In this document: one piece after another, positions 17,075 to 25,842 of the stretch
How positions within the stretch are numbered: position 1 is the first letter of the stretch
Layout: the number at the start of each line of letters is the position of its first letter
Assembly: GCF_017874035.1 (NCBI RefSeq)
Contig: NZ_JAGGKV010000001.1
Location: 434,001 to 498,000 of the forward strand
DNA from: Paenibacillus aceris
GTDB lineage: Bacteria; Bacillota; Bacilli; Paenibacillales; NBRC-103111
Length of the DNA stretch: 64,000 nucleotides
Direction: 5' to 3'
Notes under the pieces: generated by a model
Database searches by the model: none
What the model saw: the letters and a program-made list of their open reading frames with translations, nothing else
Told to the model about the DNA's origin: nothing
Made by a program: the position numbers and the translations under genes

Positions 17075-18232
17075 ATGAATCCACCTCGAAGAGGAACGCC
17101 GGATTTTCTGCTGCTATTTTTAACCTTTCTACTGGTGTGCTTCGGTTTGGCGATGGTGTTCAGTGCAAGCTCGATGACGAGCGCATATCGATGGGACGAC
17201 CCTTGGCTTTTTACGCGTAAACAGTTAATTGCTGTTGGTATCGGTGTTGTAGGCATGCTGTTCTGCATGAATGTCCACTACACGAAGCTGAAAAAACTGG
17301 TCATCCCCGCGTTCTTTTGCGTTGTATTAGGTTTGATATTTGTTATCTTTACAAGTAAAGCTAACGGTGCTAGCAGTTGGTATACGCTTGGACGATACGG
17401 AATTCAACCGACAGAATTCGCCAAATTGATCGTTATCCTTTATTTAGCATCGCTAATAAGCAACAAGGATGAAAAGTTCCGAAGTTTCAAAAAAGGCCTT
17501 CTCCCTGCCATTGTGGTTGTAGCTTTTGTTTGTGGGTTAATCCTCATGCAACCCGATTTTGGCTCATGTATGATCCTTCTCGTCTGTTCCGTGATTGTCA
17601 TCATGGTCGGAGGCTCCAATTTAAAGCACATTTTCGCTATTGGGACTGTCACCGCAGTCCTTGCTTGTTTGGGGCTAGCCTTATATTTGCTGCTAGGGAA
17701 TACCGACGGTAATTATCGGATTCACCGGTTAACTTCATTCATGGATCCATTCGCAGATCCGCAAGGCACGGGCTTGCAGGTCGTACAATCCTTGTATGCT
17801 TTTGGCCATGGCGGATTCGCCGGTGCTGGGTTCGGACAAGGCATTCAGAAACTGCACTATTTGCCGGAAGCGCACAACGATTTCATTTTTGCCATTATTG
17901 GCGAAGAACTTGGATTTATTGGGAGCGCTCTTTTCCTTCTTATTTATCTGATTTTCATTTGGCGAGGTCTCCTGATTGCCGTTCGCTGTCCTGACATATT
18001 TGGCATGTTATGCGGCGTTGGAATCATGGTCATGTTCGCCATTCAAGCCTTCATTAATATCGGCGGCGTCACCGGAACAATTCCACTTACGGGGGTAACG
18101 CTCCCTTTCATCTCAGCAGGCGGATCATCCATGATGGTCTCGCTGATAAGTATGGGTATCGTACTTGGAATTTCCCGGGAACAATCACATAAGGAACCAT
18201 CCACTGCTTCTACGCAGAAAAAAAGACCCTAA
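17075..18232 (+). CDS. ftsW: FtsW/RodA/SpoVE family peptidoglycan polymerase
   Basis: This is a 385-residue multi-pass SEDS protein with about ten membrane segments. Diagnostic family motifs are visible: GASSWYTLGRYGIQPTEFAK, LILMQPDFGSCMIL, AHNDFIFAIIGEELGF and TGTIPLTGVTLPFISAGGSS. SEDS proteins polymerise glycan strands from lipid II with a class B PBP. I call it FtsW because ylaN, the usual neighbour of ftsW in Bacillus, lies 2 kb downstream, but RodA or SpoVE cannot be excluded by reading. There is no PBP partner gene beside it. Its stop codon lies inside the left arm of the terminator. Confidence 0.82.
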   Translation: MNPPRRGTPDFLLLFLTFLLVCFGLAMVFSASSMTSAYRWDDPWLFTRKQLIAVGIGVVGMLFCMNVHYTKLKKLVIPAFFCVVLGLIFVIFTSKANGASSWYTLGRYGIQPTEFAKLIVILYLASLISNKDEKFRSFKKGLLPAIVVVAFVCGLILMQPDFGSCMILLVCSVIVIMVGGSNLKHIFAIGTVTAVLACLGLALYLLLGNTDGNYRIHRLTSFMDPFADPQGTGLQVVQSLYAFGHGGFAGAGFGQGIQKLHYLPEAHNDFIFAIIGEELGFIGSALFLLIYLIFIWRGLLIAVRCPDIFGMLCGVGIMVMFAIQAFINIGGVTGTIPLTGVTLPFISAGGSSMMVSLISMGIVLGISREQSHKEPSTASTQKKRP

Positions 18233-18264
18233 TCGACTGCAAACTCGATTGGGTCTTCTTTTTA
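18219..18264. terminator. Bidirectional terminator between ftsW and the Asp23 gene
   Basis: Arms AAGACCCTAATCGA and TCGATTGGGTCTT, with one bulge, are flanked by A and T runs on opposite sides. It serves the convergent genes; the ftsW stop codon is part of the stem. Confidence 0.85.
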
Positions 18265-18639
18265 TTTGACACGATGAGGATCGTCGATATCTTCTTCTCT
18301 AAAAGCGACACCTTCTACTTTAACGTTCACTTCAACTACAGTTAAGCCTGTCATATTTTCAACAGCTTCCCTTACATTCTCCTGGAGATCCCTGCATACA
18401 TCCTGAATACGGGAACCGTAATTGACGATAACGCGTAAATCGATGGCTGCTTCCACTTGACCTACCTCTACCGATACGCCTCGCTGTACATTCTTGCCGC
18501 TTAGACGCTTAGCTAAGCCTTCCGAAATGCCACCTGACATTCCTGCTATGCCAGCTGTTTCAAGAGCCGCGAGACCTGCAATAGTGGATACAACATCATC
18601 AGAAATACGAATTAAACCGGTTTGATTGTCTTCGGACAT
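18262..18639 (-). CDS. Asp23/Gls24 family envelope stress protein
   Basis: This is a 125-residue Asp23 family protein: IRISDDVVSTIAGLAALETAGIAGM at the N-terminus, then GVSVEVGQVEAAIDLRVIVNYG and a C-terminal VVEVNVKVEGV strand. Members (YloU, YqhY, Asp23) are small soluble or membrane-associated proteins linked to cell-envelope homeostasis and, for YqhY, to acetyl-CoA carboxylase regulation. The ATG at 18639 lies nine bases after TAGGAG. It is a single gene between convergent ftsW and divergent chaA. Confidence 0.9.
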   Translation of the reverse strand: MSEDNQTGLIRISDDVVSTIAGLAALETAGIAGMSGGISEGLAKRLSGKNVQRGVSVEVGQVEAAIDLRVIVNYGSRIQDVCRDLQENVREAVENMTGLTVVEVNVKVEGVAFREEDIDDPHRVK

Positions 18640-18761
18640 ATGGATCAACTCCTAATATAATGATCTTTGAGCGGAGATCTAAATCTTTCCACTCTGGTAT
18701 AAATCTATTGTAATAAGTTCAATAGATGAAAGCAAGAACTGCCGCAAATGTCCAAACTAAA

Positions 18762-18790
18762 TTTACTTTAACTGTTAAAGTGGGTATAGT
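18762..18790 (+). promoter_or_regulatory. Possible sigma-A promoter for chaA
   Basis: TTTACT, a 17-base spacer and TATAGT lie about 50 bp upstream of chaA. The -10 is good and the -35 is weak. Confidence 0.45.
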
Positions 18791-18838
18791 AAAAAGAAGT
18801 AAAAAAGTACCAATAAATTAGGAGTCGGAGGGTGTACA

Positions 18839-19885
18839 TTGAAAGGTAAATTGTTTAATGCAGGTTTAATCATTTCTTTTGTATTAACAGGAATTGCACA
18901 CTATATGCATCTGAACTCAACGCTGCAGTTCGTTATTGCCTGTATCGCCATTATTTTTGTCGCCGGTTTCTTGGGGAAAGCAACGGAAAGTGTTGCCCAC
19001 TACGCTGGCGAACGGGTAGGCGGATTTCTTAACGCCACATTCGGCAACGCAGCCGAGTTAATTATTGCCATCTTCCTTGTGAAGGACGGCTTGTACGATA
19101 TCGTCAAGGCCAGTCTCACCGGGGCCATCATTGGTAATCTATTGCTTGTGCTGGGGCTCAGCATTTTTGCCGGAGGACTCAAATTCAAAGAGCAAACGTT
19201 TAATGTAAAATTGGCTTCCCACAATTCATCCTTGATGATTCTGGGAGTTGTGGCGCTGTTCATTCCAGCGATTTTCACAGGAGGCTTAACAACCAAAGAG
19301 ACATCCACAATGAGCATGATTGTTGCGATTTTACTCATTGCCGCTTACCTGCTCTGGCTTTTATTTTCCATGGTTACTCACAAAAATGTGCTTGCCGATG
19401 AAGCCATTGAGCATGGCGAAGCTGCCTGGTCCAAGTCAACTTCCATCCTCTTCTTAGTGCTTTCCACTGTCATGGTTGCATTCACCAGTGAATGGTTGGT
19501 TGGTACATTAGAAGAAGTTACCCATAAGTTCGGATTCTCCGAGCTGTTTGTAGGTGCCTTCCTCGTAGCGATTATCGGTAATGCTGCGGAGCATAGCGCC
19601 GCCGTCATGATGGCGATGAAAAACAAAATGGGCGCAGCTGTCGAAATCGCAATTGGCAGCTCCTTGCAAATTGCCCTTTTCGTAGCGCCGGTACTGGTGT
19701 TGATCAGCTTCTTCATAAGCGGAACGCCAATGAATATCGTGTTCACGACCTATGAGATTGCCGCTATCGGGGTCGCGGTCTTTATTACCAAGTCAATCAC
19801 ACAAGATGGCTCAACCAATTGGTTTGAGGGTCTCCTGCTTCTAGTGGTCTACATCATCTTAGGTGTTGTATTCTTCTTAGTCTAG
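18839..19885 (+). CDS. chaA: Calcium/proton antiporter, CaCA family
   Basis: This 348-residue membrane protein has about eleven hydrophobic segments and two copies of the CaCA alpha-repeat signature: NATFGNAAELIIAIFLVKDG in the first half and AIIGNAAEHSAAVMMAMKNK in the second. These glutamates bind and carry the cation. Its size and motifs match Ca2+/H+ exchangers such as Bacillus ChaA/YfkE and fungal Vcx1-type CAX proteins. The start is a TTG, seven bases after a GGAGG site. The gene stands alone, with its own promoter and a shared bidirectional terminator. It should export calcium using the proton gradient. Confidence 0.9.
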   Translation: MKGKLFNAGLIISFVLTGIAHYMHLNSTLQFVIACIAIIFVAGFLGKATESVAHYAGERVGGFLNATFGNAAELIIAIFLVKDGLYDIVKASLTGAIIGNLLLVLGLSIFAGGLKFKEQTFNVKLASHNSSLMILGVVALFIPAIFTGGLTTKETSTMSMIVAILLIAAYLLWLLFSMVTHKNVLADEAIEHGEAAWSKSTSILFLVLSTVMVAFTSEWLVGTLEEVTHKFGFSELFVGAFLVAIIGNAAEHSAAVMMAMKNKMGAAVEIAIGSSLQIALFVAPVLVLISFFISGTPMNIVFTTYEIAAIGVAVFITKSITQDGSTNWFEGLLLLVVYIILGVVFFLV

Positions 19886-19920
19886 TGTCGATTAAGCCTC
19901 AACAACTACATAGGAATAAC

Positions 19921-19955
19921 AAAAAAAGTAACCCAGTTAACGGGTTACTTTTTGT
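19921..19955. terminator. Bidirectional terminator between chaA and ylaN
   Basis: Perfect 12-base arms AAAAAGTAACCC and GGGTTACTTTTT serve two convergent genes. The ylaN stop codon lies inside the stem. Confidence 0.88.
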
Positions 19956-20232
19956 TATTCAGCGCTTCATATAGCTGAGCAAGGTTACGTTCAAGCTTAC
20001 TGAGAATTTGTTTGCCCGGCAATTCCGAAATAAGTCCCGCACGAATAGCAAAATCAATTTCTCTAGACAGACCGTACATTTGCGTATCTAGAACCTCTTC
20101 ATACAAAGGACATTGACGCGTTGTCAAATTTTCCATTTGTACTTCGATCAGCTTTTCGATTTTATCTGCATCTTCTTGAAGAAGATTGAGCGCTTTTTGA
20201 TTCATGTCCAACAACAGATCAGATGAAGACAT
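19945..20232 (-). CDS. ylaN: YlaN family protein (UPF0358)
   Basis: The 95-residue helical protein matches Yla[25 protein letters not shown], then [20 protein letters not shown] and VGF-type helix [10 protein letters not shown]. In Bacillus subtilis and Staphylococcus aureus, YlaN has been linked to iron homeostasis and modulation of Fur. I chose the ATG at 20232 after GGGGGAAG; the longer in-frame start at 20259 has no ribosome binding site. In Bacillus it sits next to ftsW; here an Asp23 gene and chaA lie between them. Confidence 0.92.
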   Translation of the reverse strand: MSSSDLLLDMNQKALNLLQEDADKIEKLIEVQMENLTTRQCPLYEEVLDTQMYGLSREIDFAIRAGLISELPGKQILSKLERNLAQLYEALNNKK

Positions 20233-20307
20233 TCCACTTCCCCCTATACGCATAGTCATCCGTCCTTATATGTATCTATATTAAGCGAAATTGCTCCAAT
20301 ATACAAG

Positions 20308-20342
20308 AGAAGGTACCCTCAGAGATTCTGAGAGTACCTTCT
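20308..20342 (-). terminator. Hairpin after the HPr-like gene
   Basis: Imperfect 16-base arms (AGAAGGTAC and GTACCTTCT at the base) follow the stop at 20355 on the minus strand. The T tract is weak, so it may be an inefficient terminator. Confidence 0.55.
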
Positions 20343-20354
20343 TTAGGCATTAAA

Positions 20355-20603
20355 CTAGTCTTCTACGACATTAACTCCTAGATCGTGCTTAGCGAAAACT
20401 TCCGCCATAGCGACTTTCGCTTCTTGCTCATCTGGACCATGAACATGCAAATCATACTTGCTGGAGCTAAGTAGAGTTGTGAACAACCCCAAAATACTTT
20501 TCACATCGATATACTTATTATCATATTGGAGAACGATGGATGATCTAAATTTATTAGCTGTTTGTGAAATTTCAACAATTGCGGCGTTATTAGCACTTGG
20601 CAT
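20355..20603 (-). CDS. HPr-like protein lacking the phosphorylatable histidine
   Basis: The 82-residue protein aligns with HPr/Crh from the middle of helix 1 onward: ISQTANKFRSSIVLQYDNKYIDVKSILGL, where Ser36 falls at the place of HPr Ser46. The first strand and the GIHARPA active-site loop with His15 are absent; the N-terminus is simply MPSANNAAIVE. The ATG is well placed after GGAGGAATGAAAT, so the shortening is not a wrong start. It therefore cannot carry phosphate from enzyme I, but it could still be a target or decoy of HPr kinase and a CcpA co-regulator like Crh. Monocistronic. The role is inferred. Confidence 0.85.
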   Translation of the reverse strand: MPSANNAAIVEISQTANKFRSSIVLQYDNKYIDVKSILGLFTTLLSSSKYDLHVHGPDEQEAKVAMAEVFAKHDLGVNVVED

Positions 20604-20712
20604 ATTTCATTCCTCCATTTGTTTGCATATGAATTGGTCGCCTTGCTTTCTATATGATAACTTGGATAGGTGACAAAGCGCAACTAGAAAATTTCCTTCA
20701 TTCTCCAACAAA

Positions 20713-21396
20713 TTACTTCGCTTTGGCGGCCAGCATCCGCTTTACACCATTTCCAATAAAAATCAAAACGATTAAAATACCGAGCAGAAAGAGTAGTCTT
20801 CCTTTATATTTGTGAAAATGAAATAAATCGTGGGCAATCATCGATTCTAGAAAAACGATTGGCAGTTTCCCAAGCAGGGTTCCCCATAGAAAATGAGTAA
20901 AGCGTATTCTTGTCAGCCCTGCAGCAAAATTAACCGCCGATGACGGTAAAATCGGAATTAATCTGCCTAAAAACACATACAAAAATCCACGCTGCTCCAT
21001 GCGGCGGCTGAACTGAGTAACAAGCGGAAATCGTTCTAGCTTCTTCTCGACCCAAGCATGTCCATAATAACGAGCAAAATAAAAAGAGGCGATTGCTCCT
21101 AAGCAAGACATGACATAGTTCACGAGAAATCCAACTTTAATCCCAAAAATAGCAACATTCGTCCCGGCCACAAGCACAAACGGAATAAAAGGAAAAAAGG
21201 TTTGAGCAAATATCAAGGCCATGCCAATGATTTTGCCCGGCCAACCAAGATCCTTCAAATGATCAGATAGCTGCCGCATATTGCTGTGAGCAAGTTTAAT
21301 GCCTATGGGGTTAAAGAAGAAAAAGTAAATCAAGCAAACGAGTAAAATCAAAATAACAAGAATTGAAAGTATCCGCTTTCTGTTAGCCACTGACAA
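20713..21396 (-). CDS. TVP38/TMEM64 (VTT-domain) membrane protein
   Basis: This 227-residue protein has an N-terminal membrane anchor, then a VTT/SNARE-associated domain: FIPFVLVAGTNVAIFGIKVGFLVNY, the conserved re-entrant region FLGRLIPILPSSAVNFAAGLTRI, and a last C-terminal membrane segment before KRMLAAKAK. Family members (YdjX/YdjZ, YtxB, DedA relatives) are inner-membrane proteins; several DedA-type proteins are lipid flippases. The specific role here is unknown. It is encoded alone on the minus strand, with no obvious operon partner. Confidence 0.88.
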   Translation of the reverse strand: MSVANRKRILSILVILILLVCLIYFFFFNPIGIKLAHSNMRQLSDHLKDLGWPGKIIGMALIFAQTFFPFIPFVLVAGTNVAIFGIKVGFLVNYVMSCLGAIASFYFARYYGHAWVEKKLERFPLVTQFSRRMEQRGFLYVFLGRLIPILPSSAVNFAAGLTRIRFTHFLWGTLLGKLPIVFLESMIAHDLFHFHKYKGRLLFLLGILIVLIFIGNGVKRMLAAKAK

Positions 21397-21521
21397 ATTT
21401 CGACCATCCTTCCCTTAACCAAACCATTGTAACATGTAACCGTTGGTTCAGGAAGAGAAAAGTAGGGCAAATCTATGCCCTTCTAGAAGCTATTCTGCCC
21501 TTTATTCTTAATTGTATGAAA

Positions 21522-21553
21522 AAGAAAAACCACCTGTCGATGGACAAGTGATT
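21522..21553 (-). terminator. Terminator after the GGDEF gene
   Basis: Minus-strand stem AATCACTTGTC/GACAGGTGGTT with a four-base CATC loop, followed by T runs, just after the stop at 21565. Confidence 0.8.
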
Positions 21554-21564
21554 TGCGTTAAGAA

Positions 21565-23553
21565 CTAGCCAATTTTAATTTGGTTGCGCCCGCTGTTTTT
21601 AGCTTGATATAACGCCATATCCGCCCGATAGAACAAGGACTCGACGCTAATCTTATCCTCTTCCCAATTCCAATCCGAAACACCGCATGAAACGGTAACT
21701 TGCGGACTTGTTTCACTAAGTACTCTCGTACGTATGCGTTCGGCAATGCGAATTGTCTGATCTTTGGCAACTTGAGGCAAGTACACGGCCAGCTCTTCCC
21801 CACCCCATCTTGCCGCGATGTCGCTTTCCCGAATACAGGACTTAATAATTTGACTGACTTGAATCAATATTTTATCGCCAATTTGATGGCCATGCGTATC
21901 ATTAATTCGCTTGAAATTATCGATATCTACAACAATCAGCGAGCCGCAGAAATCTTTCTTTTGTAACAAATTTGCTTGTTCATCCAAATAATGACGGGCA
22001 TATAGGCCGGTTAAATTGTCCGTGATGACCATTCGTTTCACTTCAGCATGCAGCGAGGCATTCGTCATGGCAAGGCCAATATGCCCGGAAAGCACCTGCA
22101 GCAATTTATAGTTATCATACGAAAAGAAATTAGGTTTGCTATGCACGACCAAAATGACGCCTTCTACACGACCGTTCACAAGAATTGGCGAACCGATTAG
22201 CGATCTGGCATTAGTCAACTGCATCAACCTCGAGGTAACCTTATTGTTTGTCAAGTAGTCGGAGATAATAATAGGTTCTTTAGTCTTATATATAAGACCG
22301 GAAAACCCTTGACCGGTAATAAAAGTCTCATTAAACAGAGATGCCAAATTCGTAGCTCGCACAATTAACTTGTCTGAAACTGGATCCTTTTGCAAAATGC
22401 AACTGTAATCGGCACCAAAAATACTTAAAAGCTCCCTTGATGCCGCATTGAAAATTTCATTCAACCGCAAACTCTGATTGAGCTGTTTGGTGATTTCATT
22501 AATCAGACGAAGCTCATTAATCATGAGGTTGGACTGCTCATACAATTTCGCATTTTCAAATGCTGAACCCGCTGTATCCGCCAGCAGCGAAATAAATTGC
22601 AAATCTGAAGCATGAATCAAATCATGCTCAAACTGCATATATAAAACTCCGTAAACGCCCTGCTTGCCGGATAACGGTGCCGCAACTTTCCCCGTGCTTG
22701 GCCCTTCACTGCCTTTTGTCGGTTCAAAAACGACGGTACTTTCCATAAATGCACGCGTACAGATGTCATTCTCAATTCGTTGAAAATTCAGAGGCTTCAC
22801 CGACAAATTCGTTGAATCATTATCTTGCGAAAGCAATAAATCCACTTGAATATGCGGATATACCCTGTACATACATTCAATAGCTTCAGTCAACACCGAA
22901 TCCACATCAATCTTCGCATGAAGTTTCTTAGACGCCTCAAACAAAATATCATGTTTCTTAAAATCAAGCTCCCTTTGTTGATGTTGCAGGAGCAAATGAT
23001 CATATCTACGGCGGTCTTCAATACTTTGCACACAACTATGAAATGAAATAGATAATGTGTAGAGCAGCTGGATAAGCATGTCTGTCTCTCTATGTAATTG
23101 GGAAAATAGTCCCAAATATGCAACTGGTTGTTCCTTCGGATCTAAGACCGGAATTGCAACAGCTGTCGTAGGCTTCCATCCCGAAATGTTCATTTCTCCG
23201 CCTGTCATCACATGCAATTTCGGAAATTCTGCACACCTGGCCAGAGGGTTGTCCTCTCGATCCGCTTGACTCCAAGACACACCTATTTGGGAGAGTTCTT
23301 TAATAAAAGGAGCCTTATTCAAGCAGCCATTGATGACTCGAAGATCCGTATTTACGCATAGCAGCGCGGTTTGAGGCGGTAGCATCGCTTGTCCAAATTG
23401 ATAAACCCAATACTCAAAAGCATCCTGAAGCGCTTGATGAGAATCGAACTTCTCATAGGAAAAGTTGCTAGAAAGAACAAGTCCTTGCCGAAGAAACTCT
23501 TCGAAGTGCTCTGCCGGGCTGTGTTGTTTCATACTACGAAGTGATTCACTCAT
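21565..23553 (-). CDS. GAF-domain diguanylate cyclase
   Basis: This soluble 662-residue signalling protein has two or three GAF-type regions (about residues 30-170, 205-350 and 360-490) followed by a GGDEF domain at about 495-660. The active-site loop is WGGEEL, a catalytically competent variant. Five residues before it lies RESD, the RxxD inhibitory c-di-GMP site, so feedback inhibition is likely. DNLTGLYARHYLDE and DIDNFKRINDTHGHQIGD are typical substrate and metal motifs. It should make cyclic di-GMP in response to a small ligand or redox signal bound by the GAF regions. No EAL domain is present, and the gene is monocistronic. Confidence 0.92.
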   Translation of the reverse strand: MSESLRSMKQHSPAEHFEEFLRQGLVLSSNFSYEKFDSHQALQDAFEYWVYQFGQAMLPPQTALLCVNTDLRVINGCLNKAPFIKELSQIGVSWSQADREDNPLARCAEFPKLHVMTGGEMNISGWKPTTAVAIPVLDPKEQPVAYLGLFSQLHRETDMLIQLLYTLSISFHSCVQSIEDRRRYDHLLLQHQQRELDFKKHDILFEASKKLHAKIDVDSVLTEAIECMYRVYPHIQVDLLLSQDNDSTNLSVKPLNFQRIENDICTRAFMESTVVFEPTKGSEGPSTGKVAAPLSGKQGVYGVLYMQFEHDLIHASDLQFISLLADTAGSAFENAKLYEQSNLMINELRLINEITKQLNQSLRLNEIFNAASRELLSIFGADYSCILQKDPVSDKLIVRATNLASLFNETFITGQGFSGLIYKTKEPIIISDYLTNNKVTSRLMQLTNARSLIGSPILVNGRVEGVILVVHSKPNFFSYDNYKLLQVLSGHIGLAMTNASLHAEVKRMVITDNLTGLYARHYLDEQANLLQKKDFCGSLIVVDIDNFKRINDTHGHQIGDKILIQVSQIIKSCIRESDIAARWGGEELAVYLPQVAKDQTIRIAERIRTRVLSETSPQVTVSCGVSDWNWEEDKISVESLFYRADMALYQAKNSGRNQIKIG

Positions 23554-23673
23554 AGGCTCTCCTCACTAACAAACTATAGTCCTATTGATCCATGCTAAAT
23601 GTTACCTTCATTATCATACTATTTTTCCGCCTTTATTGCACGACATTTTCAATCCCTCCCGCTGGATTGAGAC

Positions 23674-23702
23674 TTGACACATGCTCTGCTTTTTAATAAA
23701 AT
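23674..23702 (+). promoter_or_regulatory. Strong sigma-A promoter of rpsD
   Basis: TTGACA, a 17-base spacer and TAAAAT form a near-consensus promoter. Transcription would start near 23709, giving a leader of about 195 nt before the rpsD start. Confidence 0.85.
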
Positions 23703-23708
23703 TAGAAG

Positions 23709-23903
23709 TCGAGTAACACCATGATTTCGGTGAATGCCATTTGTGATCACCCTCACTGCTTTTGCTCCTGCCAAGACAGCGGCTGAACTACTCTTGTCAG
23801 GGAATCACATTATGATTCGCAAGCAAAACCAGGCACTTGTCTTCACCCTGACATCTAGATGCTATCTACTAAACTATTTGTTAAAAGAAGGAGTTTTTCC
23901 TAA
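23709..23903 (+). ncRNA. Probable S4-binding leader RNA of rpsD
   Basis: The untranslated leader is long for a ribosomal protein gene and highly structured. TGTCAGGG (23795-23802) can pair with CCCTGACA (23846-23853), enclosing a GAATCA/TGATTC hairpin (23802-23818). AAGACA (about 23773) can pair with TGTCTT (about 23838), crossing the first stem and so forming a possible pseudoknot. In Bacillus subtilis, S4 represses its own synthesis through the rpsD leader. The assignment rests on position and pairing, not on a covariance model. Confidence 0.6.
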
Positions 23904-24503
23904 ATGTCACGTTATACAGGACCTAAGTTTAAATTAAGCCGCCGCGTAGGTATTTCTTTGAGCGGTAACGGCAAAGACATGAAACGCCCATTCCCTCCAG
24001 GTCAACATGGCCCAGGACAACGTAAAAAAATGAGCGGCTACGGCGTTCAATTAAATGAAAAACAAAAACTTCGTCACATGTACGGCTTGAACGAGAAGCA
24101 ATTCCGCAACTTGTTCGACAAAGCTTCCAAACTTAAAGGTATCGCCGGTGAGAACTTCATGATCTTGCTTGAGAGCCGTTTGGACAACTTGGTTTACCGT
24201 CTTGGTCTTTCCAACTCCCGTGCAGGCGCGCGTCAACTCGTTTCTCACGGTCACGTAACTGTAAATGGCAAAAAAGTAGATATCGCTTCTTACATCGTAT
24301 CTACAGGTGACGTTATCGCCCTTCGCGAAAGAAGCAAAGGTCTTTCCGCTGTGAAAGAAGCTCTTGCTAACCGTAACCACCTGCCAACTTACCTTGAGTT
24401 CAATGATGCAGCAGTAGAAGGCAAATACATCCGTTTGCCAGAGCGCGCTGAGCTTCCTCAAGAAATTGACGAGAAACAAATCGTCGAGTTCTACAGCCGT
24501 TAA
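23904..24503 (+). CDS. rpsD: 30S ribosomal protein S4 (uS4)
   Basis: The 199-residue protein starts [20 protein letters not shown] and contains the S4 RNA-binding domain ([39 protein letters not shown], about residues 90-130). uS4 is a primary 16S rRNA-binding protein of the small subunit body. The first 40 residues carry no CxxC zinc ligands, so this is the C-minus form. The start follows AAGAAGGAG. As in Bacillus, rpsD stands alone, away from the alpha operon, and faces tyrS convergently. Codon use is strongly biased, as expected for a highly expressed gene. Confidence 0.97.
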   Translation: MSRYTGPKFKLSRRVGISLSGNGKDMKRPFPPGQHGPGQRKKMSGYGVQLNEKQKLRHMYGLNEKQFRNLFDKASKLKGIAGENFMILLESRLDNLVYRLGLSNSRAGARQLVSHGHVTVNGKKVDIASYIVSTGDVIALRERSKGLSAVKEALANRNHLPTYLEFNDAAVEGKYIRLPERAELPQEIDEKQIVEFYSR

Positions 24504-24510
24504 TAAAAGC

Positions 24511-24546
24511 AAACCCCTTAGGGAATTCCCTAAGGGGTTTATTTTT
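24511..24546. terminator. Perfect palindromic terminator between rpsD and tyrS
   Basis: A 30-base perfect palindrome (arms AAACCCCTTAGGGAA and its complement, centre GAATTC) is followed by ATTTTT on the plus strand. It ends two convergent genes. Confidence 0.9.
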
Positions 24547-24550
24547 ATGT

Positions 24551-25816
24551 TTATTTAAACTGCGCCAGGTAGTAGTTCTTTTTACCGCGGCGAATAACGA
24601 GGTATGATTCACCGAGCCTGCCTAAATCTTTGGCAATGGCATCAAGGTCCGTTACTTTAACGCCGTTAACCGTCACTGCCCCGCTTTCAATATCTTGACG
24701 AGCTTGGCGTTTGGACGGTGCCGCACCTACCGAGATTAGCAGATCGATCAAAGCCATATCCTCTTGTTCTAATGTCGATGACGGAACATCCTTAAAGGCT
24801 TCTTCAATCTCCTTGCGCGTAAGCTCCTGAATGTTGCCGCTGAATAAAGCCGCTGTAATGTTAAGGGCGCTTTCCAAAGCTTCTCCCCCATGTACTAGCT
24901 TGGTCACTTCGCGGGCAAGCAATTTCTGTGCTTCTCGCTTCTCAGGCTGCGTTTGGACTTCGACTTCAAGACGTTCGATTTCCTCGTGGCTGATAAACGT
25001 GAAATACTTCAAGAAACGGATAACATCGTTATCGGCTGTACCTAGCCAAAATTGGTAGAACTGATAAGGAGACGTTTTATTTGCATCCAGCCAAATGGCT
25101 CCGCCTTCTGTTTTCCCGAACTTTTGTCCGTCACTTTTGGTCACAAGCGGTAAAGTTACGCCGTAGGCTCTGCTTTCAGTTGTTTTTCCAATAAGCTCAA
25201 GACCGGCTGTAATATTCCCCCATTGGTCGCTACCGCCAATTTGTAAGGAACAATTTTTGGTCTCGTTCAGCTTTAAGAAATCATAGGATTGCAGGATCAT
25301 GTAACTGAATTCAGTAAAAGAAATTCCTTTTGTGATCCTCGAATCGACGGAATCCTTCGCAAGCATGTAGTTAACCGTAAAGTTTTTACCTACATCTCGC
25401 AGGAATTCGATGACATTCAGCGATCCGAGCCAGTCATAGTTGTTGACAAGCTCTGCACTATTTTCAATATTCGTTGAAAAGTCCAAAAACCTGGACAACT
25501 GCCCTTTAATGCTTTGAGACCATGCTTCCACCGTTTCTGGCCCATTGAGCGTTCTCTCGTTGGCTTTACCGCTAGGGTCACCAATCAACCCTGTGCCTCC
25601 CCCTACGAGCGCAAGAGGAATGTGACCAGCCAATTGGAAGCGTCTCAATGTTAAAATAGGCAGCAAGCTGCCGATGTGCAAGCTGTCCGCAGTCGGATCA
25701 AACCCGCAATACAGCACGACCCGCTCTTCGCTTAGCTTCTTGTCCAAGCCCTCGCGGTCTGTAATTTGATGAAGCAACCCACGAAACTCCAAATCCTTCA
25801 AAATCGACATGTTCAT
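24551..25816 (-). CDS. tyrS: Tyrosyl-tRNA synthetase
   Basis: This 421-residue class Ic synthetase charges tRNA-Tyr. It has the HIGH-type motif DSLHIGSLLPIL near residue 50, the tyrosine-site segment IGGSDQWGNITAGLELI, and the KMSKS-type loop KFGKTEGGAIWLD. The last 65 residues form the S4-like anticodon-binding domain (SKRQARQDIESGAVTVNG). Length and motifs match the bacterial TyrS of Bacillus. Expression is controlled by the T-box leader upstream (25843-26137). It is the only tyrosyl-tRNA synthetase visible in the window. Confidence 0.97.
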   Translation of the reverse strand: MNMSILKDLEFRGLLHQITDREGLDKKLSEERVVLYCGFDPTADSLHIGSLLPILTLRRFQLAGHIPLALVGGGTGLIGDPSGKANERTLNGPETVEAWSQSIKGQLSRFLDFSTNIENSAELVNNYDWLGSLNVIEFLRDVGKNFTVNYMLAKDSVDSRITKGISFTEFSYMILQSYDFLKLNETKNCSLQIGGSDQWGNITAGLELIGKTTESRAYGVTLPLVTKSDGQKFGKTEGGAIWLDANKTSPYQFYQFWLGTADNDVIRFLKYFTFISHEEIERLEVEVQTQPEKREAQKLLAREVTKLVHGGEALESALNITAALFSGNIQELTRKEIEEAFKDVPSSTLEQEDMALIDLLISVGAAPSKRQARQDIESGAVTVNGVKVTDLDAIAKDLGRLGESYLVIRRGKKNYYLAQFK

Positions 25817-25842
25817 CCATCTCCTTTTTCATGTGAGCATAC

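Noticed and set aside
23734..23937. A 67-residue open frame overlapping the rpsD start
   Set aside because: It lies in the structured untranslated leader, out of frame with rpsD and without a ribosome binding site.
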